The notes under the pieces: model-generated
What the model was told of the DNA's origin: nothing
Databases searched by the model: none
What the model saw: the letters and a program-made list of their open reading frames with translations, nothing else
NCBI GenBank assembly: GCA_030430565.1
Contig: JAUIKS010000002.1
Location: 434,001 to 498,000, forward strand
Length of the DNA stretch: 64,000 bases
Reading direction: 5' to 3'
DNA from: Polyangia bacterium
GTDB lineage: Bacteria; Myxococcota_A; Polyangia; Nannocystales; Nannocystaceae
Made by a program: the position numbers and the translations under genes
In this document: positions 53,764 through 64,000 of the stretch, in pieces
Numbering within the stretch: position 1 is the stretch's first letter
How the letters are laid out: every line of letters starts with the position of its first letter

Positions 53764-54834
53764 GTGGACCAGGCTGGAAGCACCGGCGAGCAGGCGCTCG
53801 CCCTCGCCAACGCGCAGACGCTCCCCAACGACTCCATCGAGCGTCGGATCGAGGGTCGCGCGCAGCGAGTTCATATCCTCACCGGCGCCGTCTGCAACAA
53901 CAACTGCATCTTCTGTATGGAGGAGGATCGCGACGCTCGCTACGTCACGAACTCCGCGACGACAGACGAGACGGTCCGCTGGATCCTCGGGCAGCACGAG
54001 CGCTACGAGGAGGTCTGCTTCACCTCGGGCGAGCCGACGACCAACAAGCGCCTGCCGCACTGGGTGCGGATGGCGAAGCAGGCGGGCGCGAGCTGCATCA
54101 GCATGATGACCAACGGGCGCGCGCTGAGCTACGAGCGCTACGCGAAGATGCTGGTCGCGCGCGGGATGAACCGCTTCTACATCAGCATCCACGGGCACAC
54201 GAAGAAGCTGCACGAGGGCCTGACGCGCACGCCCGGGAGCTTTGAGCAGACGGTCGCGGGCCTCGACATGGTGACGAGCCTGAAGCCCTACGGCGTCCAG
54301 CTCCACACGAGCACGGTGATCACGAAGCGCAACCTGCCGCACATCGGCTCGATCTACCGGTTCTTGCGCGCGCACGGGGTCGACCAGGTCGTCTTCAACG
54401 TGATGCAGGCGAACGGGCGCGCGAACACCTTCTTCGATCAGCTGTTCCCGACCTACACCGAGATCGCCGACGTCGCGCGGGCGTTCTTCGACGAGCAGTA
54501 CACGCGCGAGCGCGAGGTGATGGCCTTCTTGGTCGACATCCCGCTGTGCACGACGACGGGCATCCCGGACTTTAACCGCGGCTACGTCGAGGACTACGTG
54601 CACTTCGAGCCGCCCAACGAGATCAACGAGGTGCTGCTCGACGAGCTGCAGATGGCGAGCCGCGCCGGCGGCGAGAACGGCGAGCTCGTGCAGATCCGCC
54701 GCGGCGACCTCGACGACAACCAACGCCGCAAGCGCGCCGAGTGCCAGCGCTGCCGCTACGAGCCGGTGTGCGAGGGCGTCTGGGGGAATTACCTGCGGCG
54801 CTACGGCTGGGATGAGTTCTCGCCGGTCTCGTAG
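53764..54834 (+). CDS. HxsC-like radical SAM protein (radical SAM protein 6)
   Basis: A 356-residue radical SAM enzyme beginning at GTG 53764, with AGGGAT 6 bases upstream. The cluster motif is CNNNCIFC (C44, C48, C51). [21 protein letters not shown] and [14 protein letters not shown] follow. The C-terminus has [10 protein letters not shown] (C327, C330, C336), a compact SPASM-like site, and ends in [12 protein letters not shown]. Position next to the His-Gly-Ser peptide gene and pairing with an HxsB-like enzyme point to the HxsC role, the second maturase. However, TSGEP instead of TGGEP and overall similarity to the other SIHG-type enzymes of the island make the exact family uncertain. Confidence 0.78.
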   Translation: MDQAGSTGEQALALANAQTLPNDSIERRIEGRAQRVHILTGAVCNNNCIFCMEEDRDARYVTNSATTDETVRWILGQHERYEEVCFTSGEPTTNKRLPHWVRMAKQAGASCISMMTNGRALSYERYAKMLVARGMNRFYISIHGHTKKLHEGLTRTPGSFEQTVAGLDMVTSLKPYGVQLHTSTVITKRNLPHIGSIYRFLRAHGVDQVVFNVMQANGRANTFFDQLFPTYTEIADVARAFFDEQYTREREVMAFLVDIPLCTTTGIPDFNRGYVEDYVHFEPPNEINEVLLDELQMASRAGGENGELVQIRRGDLDDNQRRKRAECQRCRYEPVCEGVWGNYLRRYGWDEFSPVS

Positions 54835-55029
54835 ATCATGAGCCTCGACGTCGTGGCGTTTCGTACGCGCTCAGCTCTCGAGCACCTGGCCGCCTCGGCG
54901 TCGCGCTGAGCGACTTCAGCGACGCGAGCGCGCGCTTACCTGCTACGTGCGCCAAGAGGCAGGTCTTTGAACGCGTGCTCGCGGAGACGGGCGAGCGTAG
55001 GCGGGCGCGGGGCGAGCTTCGAAACGCGA

Positions 55030-55058
55030 CGACCCGCGCTGGTTGAGAGCGCGGGTCG
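55030..55058 (-). terminator. Terminator-like hairpin after the DGDG-linker lipoprotein gene
   Basis: CGACCCGCGCT (55030-55040) pairs perfectly with AGCGCGGGTCG (55048-55058) around a 7-base loop. On the minus strand it follows the stop codon of 55080-56018 and is followed by TCGCGTTTCG. It could also serve the plus-strand HxsC-like gene ending at 54834, being bidirectional. Confidence 0.6.
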
Positions 55059-55079
55059 AAGCGAAGCGAACGCGAGGCG

Positions 55080-56018
<939 letters not shown>

Positions 56019-56478
56019 GATGTTCCTCGCGTTCCAGTCAGTATGCCCGCGCAAGAGCGCCCTTGTCGAGACCGCGCGTCGATTGTCGCGCGAACGCCCG
56101 ACATTTTGCCCCTGAAATCACTCAATTCTGGCGCGAGCGACGACGACGCCCCCGTTCAGGGCCTACGCTCCGATCGCGTCAGGCCGGAAGATGAGCGCCA
56201 CGGGCCGGCGCTGCCCATCCGCGCTCGCGGACTCGTCGGCGCTCGAGGAGATCCCGCTGCTGGTCGCGCCGGCGGGCGACCCGGCTGCCGGGCCGAGCCG
56301 GAGCGCGCCGCGACGCTCCGCGCCGGCTCCCACAACAGGTCTTTTTGGACATGTCCCAAATTTTTGTCGCGCGATCGCGCGGTGGTTCGCCAGCGCGCGC
56401 GCGATAATGGTGAGTTCGCTATGGTACGAGCGCTCGCCGGTAGCGCCGCGCTCCGGCCCAATATCTGAGCGTATCGCC
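56019..56478. promoter_or_regulatory. Divergent 460-base region with the third TGTCCCAAA box
   Basis: Between a minus-strand lipoprotein gene and a plus-strand gene. TTTGGACATGTCCCAAA (56344-56360) is a near-palindrome around ACATGT and contains the TGTCCCAAA box shared with two other promoter regions. GATAAT at 56403-56408 is a plausible -10 for the plus-strand gene. The other 300 bases show nothing I can name. The frame upstream of ATG 56479 is open but Arg/Pro/Ser-rich and is not coding. Confidence 0.5.
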
Positions 56479-57375
<897 letters not shown>

Positions 57376-57432
57376 TCCTCGCTTTTTCTTGTGCAGGCCG
57401 CCGCCTCCCACGGGCGTCGGGTTGATCTATCT

Positions 57433-59217
57433 ATGCGACGTACAACAACATCAAATTATCTCGAGCTCTCCTCCTGCTGCGCCCTCGCGCTGCTGCTCAG
57501 CGCGTCGTGCTACGTCAAGCCCGGCACGCTCGATCTGCCGTGCACCGTCGACTCGGAGTGCGACGCCGGGCAGTTCTGCGTCCTCGGCACGTGCGCGAGC
57601 TCCCCGGGCGTGACCGACAGCGACGCCGCGGCGACCAACGCGACCACGACGGCGCCCTCGACCTCGAGCGGCTCGACCAGCGGCTCGACGACCGCCGGCG
57701 CCGGGATGACGACCGCCACCTCGACGGGCGTCGAGACCACGATGTCGGTCGAGCCGACGACGATCGGCACCACCGGGATGGGGTGTCCCGACGACCAGGT
57801 GCTCGAGGAGGGCGTGTGCGTGTTCCCTTCCTGCGAAGCGCGGGTCTGCGGAGAGGTCTCCTCCGAGTGGTTGATCCAGATCAACTCGCCGGCCGACGCG
57901 GGGCAGAACATCAACGCGATCGCGGTCTCCGACGAGACGCTCTACGCGGTCGGCTGGGCCCACGGGGTGACGGAGTTCACCCCCGGCGGCGCCCACGGGT
58001 GGGATGACGAGCGCATGCTCTACCTCGCGGCCTACAGGCTCGCGGACGGGGAGTTCGAGTGGATCAAGACGTTCCGGCTCGGGCTGGGGGACCAAGCGAG
58101 CGCGATCCGCAGCGTCGACTTCGACAAGAACACCCAGAAGATCGCGATCGCGGGCGTGCTCGACTCGCCGGTGGACCTCAACCCCGACCCGGTCGACGAG
58201 ATGCAGGTCATGAACGAGGGGCAAGACGGCTTCGTCGCGCAGTTTACGGCCGAGGGCGAGTACCAGTGGCACAGGTCGTTTCAGTCGAGCGGATTCGAGA
58301 ACGCGAACGCGGTCGCCTACGGGAACACGGACTCGCTCTACGTCGCGGGCGAGTACACCCAGAGCTTCGCCGAGGATCCGCTTGAGCTGCCCGCGACCAC
58401 GCTCGGCTTCGAGAACGTGTACGTCGCTAGGGTGGCAAAAATCGACGGCGCGCTCACGGCCCTCGCCGGCTTCGGCGACGAGGCGAGCAAGCTCCGCGTC
58501 AACGACCTCTCGGTCGGCGCGAACAACAGCGTGACGTGGGTCGGCAGCTATACGCAGAGCTTCGCGCTCGCGGATGGGGTCGACACCCCGAACGCGGGCG
58601 GCGCTCCCGCGCCCGTGCTGGTCGGCGTCGGCGGCCAAGCCCTCACGTACAGCAACTTCTCCGCGACGCCCGGCGCCGGGGGGATCAGCCAGGCCTTCTT
58701 CGGCGTCGCGTCGACGCAATCGAAGATCTACGTCACGGGCCTGTTCGAGGGCGCGCTCGACTTCGGCATGGGCGTCGTGATGGAGGAGGGCCAGGGCGAC
58801 ATCATGCTCGCGGCGTACGACCTCCCTGCGCTCAGCTGGGCCAAGACCTTCGGCGATGGACAGTCGCAGCTCGGCAAGAGCGTCGCTACGAGCGAGGGCG
58901 GCGACCGCCTGCTGTTCTCCGGATCCTGCGGCGGCGCGCTCGACTTCGGCGGCGGCGAGCTGACCGCGCTCGGTGAGGTCGACGGGTGCTTCGCCATGTT
59001 CGACGACCAAGGTCAGCACCTCTGGAGCGTTCTGCTGGGCGGTGACGATGATCCGGGGCCTCCCCCGGCCGAGGCCGGCAACGACGTCGCGCTGATGGAC
59101 GACGGCACCGCGCTCATCAACGGGTCGTTCACGGGCGAGCTCACGCTGGGCGGTGTGCCCATGGCGGAGGCCCCCGACGATCAGGTGCACTACATCATGG
59201 CGCTCTCGGGCGGCTGA
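57433..59217 (+). CDS. Lipoprotein with Cys knot and SBBP-like beta-propeller domain
   Basis: A 594-residue lipoprotein (lipobox LSASC). A Cys-rich mini-domain (CTVDSECDAGQFCVLGTC) and a Thr/Ser/Gly linker (to about residue 110) are followed by a second Cys pair region. A long beta-rich domain then has repeats of the kind AIAGVLDSPVDLNPDPVDEM, VTGLFEGALDFGMGVV and GGALDFGGGELTALGEVDGC, each ending in a FDDQGQHLW-type strand. This is the pattern of SBBP/beta-propeller repeats on secreted bacterial proteins. Start ATG 57433 gives the best signal peptide. It is convergent with the diiron oxygenase gene with 7 bases between. It is probably a surface recognition protein. Confidence 0.75.
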   Translation: MRRTTTSNYLELSSCCALALLLSASCYVKPGTLDLPCTVDSECDAGQFCVLGTCASSPGVTDSDAAATNATTTAPSTSSGSTSGSTTAGAGMTTATSTGVETTMSVEPTTIGTTGMGCPDDQVLEEGVCVFPSCEARVCGEVSSEWLIQINSPADAGQNINAIAVSDETLYAVGWAHGVTEFTPGGAHGWDDERMLYLAAYRLADGEFEWIKTFRLGLGDQASAIRSVDFDKNTQKIAIAGVLDSPVDLNPDPVDEMQVMNEGQDGFVAQFTAEGEYQWHRSFQSSGFENANAVAYGNTDSLYVAGEYTQSFAEDPLELPATTLGFENVYVARVAKIDGALTALAGFGDEASKLRVNDLSVGANNSVTWVGSYTQSFALADGVDTPNAGGAPAPVLVGVGGQALTYSNFSATPGAGGISQAFFGVASTQSKIYVTGLFEGALDFGMGVVMEEGQGDIMLAAYDLPALSWAKTFGDGQSQLGKSVATSEGGDRLLFSGSCGGALDFGGGELTALGEVDGCFAMFDDQGQHLWSVLLGGDDDPGPPPAEAGNDVALMDDGTALINGSFTGELTLGGVPMAEAPDDQVHYIMALSGG

Positions 59218-59224
59218 GCGACGC

Positions 59225-60439
59225 TCACGCCGTGGCGAGGAGCTGGGGCCGGTCGAGCTCGGCGAGCATGGACTCCGCGGTCATCTGGGTCGCCGCCTTA
59301 CCGCCGAAGTACTGCATCAGGCCGGCGCGCTCGTAGTGCGGGAGGATCCGCGGGGTCATCAGCCCGATCTCGCGCAGGTTCGGGACCAGGCGCGAGAACA
59401 TCACCTGGCGGAACTCGACCATCCCGGGGATCTCGTTGACGAGCCGTCGCCACTGCGCGCGCGTGAGCGTCGCGGGGAACCACTCCTCGTGGATCTCGTA
59501 GGCCAAAAAGCGGTTGCGCATCAGCAGCGCGACCTCGTAGGCCCAGTCCTCGCGCTCGTGACGCTCGCGCTCGCTGAGTTCGTTCTGGAAGTGGTCGCGC
59601 AGCGCGATCACGCCGTAGTGCACGTGCCGGGCCTCGTCCTGGATGACCATGCGCAGCAGCTGCTTGAGCAGCGGCTCGCGGGTCTGGCGGTAGAGCGTCC
59701 CGAACGCCCCGAGCGCGAGGCCCTCGATCATGATCTGCATCCCGAGGAACTTCATGTCCCAGCGGCTGTCGCTCATGAGCGCGTCGATCAGCACGTAGAG
59801 GTTGTCGTTGATCAGGTACAGGCGCCCGAGCTTCTGCTCGAGGTAGCGGCTGAAGACCTCGACGTGGCGGCCCTCGTCCATGACCTGCGTGGCGCCGTAG
59901 AGCTTGCCGTCGAAGAACTGCACGGCCTCGGTGACCTGCGCGGCGGCGTAGAGCGCCCCCTGCTCGCCGTGCAGGAATTGGCTGAGCATCCACGCGGTCA
60001 CGCTGTGGCGAAACTTCAGCTCGTCGGCCGGCTCGAGGTAGACGCCGTGCTTGTGCAGCACGCGGGGGTCGATGAAGCTCGACGGGATCAGCGGGACCTC
60101 GGGGTTGAGCGGGTCGACGTCCGTCGACCACGGCAGCGCGTCGCTGTCCCACTGGCCCTGCTTCGCGCGCCGGTAGAGCTCGGCCATCTCCGGCTGATCG
60201 GCGGGGTAGCTCCAGTCAAAGTGGGCCTTGTGCGACGCGCGGATCCGCGTCGGCGCGCCCTGCTTGCCGCGCTTGAGCAGCATCCCGCGCAGGCCTGCGG
60301 GCCCGAGCGAGGCGAGCAGCCGCGGGTCGCGGATCTCCGCGAGCAGCTCGAGCGCTTCGAAGAACTCGTCGACCTGCGCGCGCATGCGCTGGGGCAGCAG
60401 GTTGACGAGGCGCTCGGTGTTGAAGCGTTGACGGAGCAT
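59225..60439 (-). CDS. Ferritin-like diiron oxygenase
   Basis: A 404-residue helical protein with the four-helix-bundle diiron signature. The first half has HGEQGALYAAAQ and, 28 residues on, MDEGRHVEVFSRY; the second half has MIEGLALGAF and QDEARHVHYGVIAL. The two (D/E)E-x-(R)-H motifs and the single Glu on the paired helices would coordinate two irons, as in ribonucleotide-reductase-like and oxygenase proteins. The N-terminal 130 residues are unusual for the family. The operon provides a flavin/ferredoxin reductase, so O2 activation with NAD(P)H-derived electrons is likely. Substrate unknown: fatty acid, aromatic amine or similar. AAAGGA precedes the ATG. It is the last gene of the operon. 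Confidence 0.8.
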   Translation of the reverse strand: MLRQRFNTERLVNLLPQRMRAQVDEFFEALELLAEIRDPRLLASLGPAGLRGMLLKRGKQGAPTRIRASHKAHFDWSYPADQPEMAELYRRAKQGQWDSDALPWSTDVDPLNPEVPLIPSSFIDPRVLHKHGVYLEPADELKFRHSVTAWMLSQFLHGEQGALYAAAQVTEAVQFFDGKLYGATQVMDEGRHVEVFSRYLEQKLGRLYLINDNLYVLIDALMSDSRWDMKFLGMQIMIEGLALGAFGTLYRQTREPLLKQLLRMVIQDEARHVHYGVIALRDHFQNELSERERHEREDWAYEVALLMRNRFLAYEIHEEWFPATLTRAQWRRLVNEIPGMVEFRQVMFSRLVPNLREIGLMTPRILPHYERAGLMQYFGGKAATQMTAESMLAELDRPQLLATA

Positions 60440-60471
60440 GATCTGTCCTTTCGTCCTCTTGCGCGCCGCGC

Positions 60472-61221
60472 CTAGCCGAGCGCCGCGAGGAAGTCGCGGA
60501 CCAGCGCTTGGTGGTAGCGGGCGATGAAGGTATTGATCAGCGGGAGCGCGCGCTCGATGAGCTCGGCCGCGCGCGCCGAGGGCAGCTCGAGCAGCCGCGC
60601 GAGCAGCAGCTGCTGCTCACGCTCGAACATCCGCGCGACCGCCTCCTCGTGGATCGCGAGGTCGGCGACCGAGAGCGAGAGGTCATCGAGGACGCCGAGC
60701 GCTCGCATGCCGCCCCAGAACTCGAGCAGCCAGACGTCCGTGCGCGGGATCCTGGGCCCCGCGCCCCCGCGGACCACGGTCAAGAGCCCGAGCCGCTCGA
60801 GCGCCTTCAGCTCGCGCGGGCGCACGCCGTGGGCGCGGAGCAGCGGCTCGACCTCGACGAGCTCCCGGCGCGCGGCGTCTCCGAGCGCGGGCGCGAGGCG
60901 CCGCTTGACGTCGGCGATGAGTCGCTGCTGCTGGGGCGTGAAGCCGTCGCCCTCCTCGCCCTCGACGACCGCGCGGATCGCCCGCAGCGGCAGGAACTGC
61001 TCACGCCGGAGGCGACGGACGAGGCGCAGGCGCCCCAGGTGCTCCGGGCCGTAGTACGCCATGTTGCGCCCGGTCTTGTAGCCCTCGGGGACGAGGCCCT
61101 GCTGGATGTAGAAGTGGATGGTCTGCCGGTCGAGACCTGTCTCTTTACACAGGTCTTTCATGCGGTAGGGGTAGCGCTCACGATCGACGGGCGGGCGCGC
61201 GCCGCCGCGCTGCTCGCTCAT
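60472..61221 (-). CDS. MerR-type transcriptional regulator
   Basis: A 249-residue regulator starting at ATG 61221, which overlaps the reductase stop by four bases (ATGA). Residues about 20-90 are the MerR winged helix (YRMKDLCKETGLDRQTIHFYIQQGLVPEG, then NMAYYGPEHLGRLRLVRRLR). Residues 100-145 follow as a dimerisation helix, then a C-terminal effector domain of about 100 residues with no cysteines resembling metal sites, so a small organic ligand is more likely than a metal. Its probable target is the AAGTGT-N6-ACACTT dyad at 62646-62663, ahead of the operon. Autoregulation together with the reductase and oxygenase genes is the simplest reading. Confidence 0.83.
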   Translation of the reverse strand: MSEQRGGARPPVDRERYPYRMKDLCKETGLDRQTIHFYIQQGLVPEGYKTGRNMAYYGPEHLGRLRLVRRLRREQFLPLRAIRAVVEGEEGDGFTPQQQRLIADVKRRLAPALGDAARRELVEVEPLLRAHGVRPRELKALERLGLLTVVRGGAGPRIPRTDVWLLEFWGGMRALGVLDDLSLSVADLAIHEEAVARMFEREQQLLLARLLELPSARAAELIERALPLINTFIARYHQALVRDFLAALG

Positions 61222-62612
61222 CGCCCGCCCCTCGCCGCGCCGCCGAGGCCGGAGCCGCGCCGCCGCCCGAGATCGATGATGACGCCGGAGACGGGCCGAC
61301 AGATACAGGCGAGCACGTCGCCGCGCGCGCGCTCGATCGGCGAGAGACAATTAGGCTCCTCCATCTCGACCTCGCCCTCGACGAGTCGGACCTTGCAGAC
61401 GCCGCAGCCGCCCATGGCGCAGGAGTACGAGAGCGGGAGCCCCGCCTCGAGGCCGGCCTCGAGCAGCGTCTGCTCGGGGCTGACCTCAAAGCCAGCGACC
61501 GGCAGCCCGCCGCGTCGAACCTGCACCGCCTGGGGACCCTCGACGCGGGGGCGCGCGCCGTCGCCTGTCTGCCCGCGCAGGTGCGGCTGCGAGAAGCGCT
61601 CCTCGTGGATCCGCGAGGCCGGCGCGCCGAGCTCACGCAGCGCGGCGCGGGCGGCCTCCATCATCGGCTCGGGGCCGCAGATGTAGTAGCGGGCCGCGTC
61701 GAGGGCGTCGAGGCCGAACGCGGGGTGCCGCTCGAGCGCCTCGAGCTCCCGCGCGCAGGTCTCGGCGTCGAGGATGCCCGCGCCGCCGGACCAGCCCTTA
61801 GGCGGGCGCGAGAGCACGTGCCGCAGCGCGAAGCGATCGGCGTGCGTCCGCGCGAGCGCGTCGAGCTCGTCGCGGAAGATGATGTCCTCGGGGCCGCCGT
61901 TGCCGTAGATCAGCGCGACGCGGGACTCCTCCTCGACCGCGAGCACGGTGCGGAGGATCGAGGCGATGGGCGTGATCCCGGAGCCGCCGGCGATCAGCAC
62001 GAGCGCGCGACGGGCCGCCGGCGTGGGCGCGACCGTGAAGGCGCCCGAGGGCCCGAGCACCTCGAGGCGCTGACCGACGGCCGCGTGGTCGTTGAGATGG
62101 TTGGAGACCCGCCCGCCGCGGACGCGCTTGATCGTGATGTCGACGCGCTGACGATCGAGCGCCGCGCTCGAGAGCGAGTAGGCGCGCCGGAGCGTCTCGC
62201 CGTCGACCGCGAGCAGCACGGTGAAGAACTGCCCTGGCACAAAGCGCAGCTCGCCGCCGTCGGGGTCGGCGAGCGTGAGCGTCACCGCGTCGGCGGTCGC
62301 CTGCGCGCGCGCGACGATCTCGAGGGCGCGCGTCGCCAAGGCGGAGCGTGACGCCTGCAGCGAGGGCTCGCGCTGCCCCGCCCCGCTCGCTCCGTCCGCC
62401 GTCTCGCTCGAGCTCCGGCGCGGGTCCGCCGTACGCGGATGAAACGACGGCGGCCGACGACCTCGCAAGAGGTTGACGACCATCTCGACGTCGAGCGCGA
62501 GCTGCTCGGCGCGCTCCCGCATCGGCCGCGGCAACCGATCGGTGGCCGGCTTGACGCGCGCGAGGAGGCCGCGGATCCCCGAAGGAGGCGTGGCGGAGGT
62601 ACGACCGTCCAT
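61218..62612 (-). CDS. Ferredoxin-NADP reductase-like flavoprotein with C-terminal 2Fe-2S domain
   Basis: A 464-residue electron-transfer protein. After a roughly 95-residue N-terminal extension comes the FAD-binding barrel (RFVPGQFFTVLL, RRAYSLSS), then the NAD(P)-binding domain (VLIAGGSGITPIASI, then YYICGPEPMMEAA). A plant-type ferredoxin domain follows at the C-terminus with SCAMGGCGVCKV and C near LACICRP (the C-x4-C-x2-C...C pattern). This is the arrangement of PaaE/Hcr-type oxygenase reductases, which supply electrons to a diiron oxygenase, here presumably the 59225-60439 product. First gene of the operon, upstream of the MerR regulator. The ATG 62612 has no strong Shine-Dalgarno visible. 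Confidence 0.88.
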   Translation of the reverse strand: MDGRTSATPPSGIRGLLARVKPATDRLPRPMRERAEQLALDVEMVVNLLRGRRPPSFHPRTADPRRSSSETADGASGAGQREPSLQASRSALATRALEIVARAQATADAVTLTLADPDGGELRFVPGQFFTVLLAVDGETLRRAYSLSSAALDRQRVDITIKRVRGGRVSNHLNDHAAVGQRLEVLGPSGAFTVAPTPAARRALVLIAGGSGITPIASILRTVLAVEEESRVALIYGNGGPEDIIFRDELDALARTHADRFALRHVLSRPPKGWSGGAGILDAETCARELEALERHPAFGLDALDAARYYICGPEPMMEAARAALRELGAPASRIHEERFSQPHLRGQTGDGARPRVEGPQAVQVRRGGLPVAGFEVSPEQTLLEAGLEAGLPLSYSCAMGGCGVCKVRLVEGEVEMEEPNCLSPIERARGDVLACICRPVSGVIIDLGRRRGSGLGGAARGGR

Positions 62613-62645
62613 GTCCAGAGCATCCTCGTCGCCCGCACAAGCGTC

Positions 62646-62663
62646 AAGTGTTACTTTACACTT
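62646..62663 (-). promoter_or_regulatory. Dyad operator candidate upstream of the oxygenase operon
   Basis: AAGTGT (62646-62651) and ACACTT (62658-62663) form a perfect 6-6-6 inverted repeat. It lies 34 bases upstream of the reductase ATG. On the minus strand TTGACG follows directly, with GATGCT 17 bases later as weak promoter boxes. The MerR product of this operon is the obvious candidate to bind it. Confidence 0.55.
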
Positions 62664-62746
62664 TTCAAGATGCGCGCTCCCGCCCCGCTCGCGGAGCTGG
62701 CCGTAGCGCCAGGTAAGCGCGCCCGCCCAGGCTGCGCGCGGGCATG

Positions 62747-62752
62747 TATAGT
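62747..62752 (+). promoter_or_regulatory. -10 box of the saccharopine-dehydrogenase-like gene
   Basis: TATAGT lies 9 bases before ATG 62762, so the message would be leaderless. An in-frame ATG at 62744 overlaps the box and is less likely. No clear -35. Confidence 0.45.
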
Positions 62753-62761
62753 GCGCGCCAC

Positions 62762-63979
<1,218 letters not shown>

Positions 63980-64000
63980 GCGCGTCGCCTCGCGGCGCGA

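Noticed and set aside
53505-53837. An antisense frame with Cys-Glu-Pro repeats opposite the SHG repeats
   Set aside because: It is the reverse reading of the 9-base repeat. No ribosome binding site, and the SHG frame has a strong one plus matching neighbours.
35566-54834. The island as a recently acquired mobile element
   Set aside because: No integrase, transposase, tRNA or flanking direct repeats, and composition appears like the rest of the window.
56191-56478. Upstream extension of the Glu-Pro repeat protein
   Set aside because: The extension would bury the signal peptide at residue 97, covers the TGTCCCAAA box and is Arg/Pro/Ser-rich.

Overview
The window looks like chromosomal DNA from a myxobacterium, most likely of the Nannocystaceae (Nannocystis/Plesiocystis/Enhygromyxa type). 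The grounds are very high GC, MopE-like Asp/Cys metal-binding repeats, many lipoproteins with long Ser/Thr/Asp/Gly-rich linkers after the lipobox cysteine, a MYXO-CTERM-like tail, and a giant TPR protein. The assignment is an inference from sequence style; no rRNA, tRNA, transposase, integrase or CRISPR array was seen.

Region 1 (1-35.4 kb) is mostly housekeeping and envelope genes. On the minus strand a lapA-like/lapB-like pair is followed by an AI-2E family permease and the 5' end of polA. A 3572-residue TPR protein comes next, then rlmB overlapping an LpoA-like lipoprotein gene, a TPR protein ending in an inactivated zincin domain, dnaE and a second AI-2E family permease. ndk and rlmN form a plus-strand pair. 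A minus-strand arsI-sigZ pair suggests metalloid or thiol stress. The rest are secreted or surface proteins: a TonB/AgmX-like membrane protein, a choice-of-anchor-L lipoprotein, an amidohydrolase lipoprotein with thrombospondin type 3 repeats, and two small unknown proteins.

Region 2 (35.5-54.8 kb) is the notable part. Six radical SAM proteins with seven radical SAM domains lie within 19.3 kb. Two surface proteins are interleaved with them. A minus-strand operon encodes a Tat-signal protein, a radical SAM enzyme and a HExxH enzyme of the putative peptide beta-hydroxylase type. A plus-strand set encodes a radical SAM-methyltransferase fusion, two tandem HxsD-like proteins, an HxsB-like maturase, a 119-residue peptide ending in 17 perfect Ser-His-Gly repeats, and an HxsC-like radical SAM enzyme. 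The best reading is a variant His-Xaa-Ser (Hxs) peptide-modification system embedded in an expanded peptide/protein-maturation island. The chemistry cannot be read from the sequence.

Region 3 (55-64 kb) holds three more secreted or envelope proteins. It ends with a minus-strand operon for a ferredoxin-reductase-like flavoprotein, a MerR-type regulator and a diiron ferritin-like oxygenase, with a good dyad upstream. A saccharopine-dehydrogenase-like reductase is divergent from that operon.

Long open frames antisense to real genes are common because of the GC-rich third positions; they were left out.
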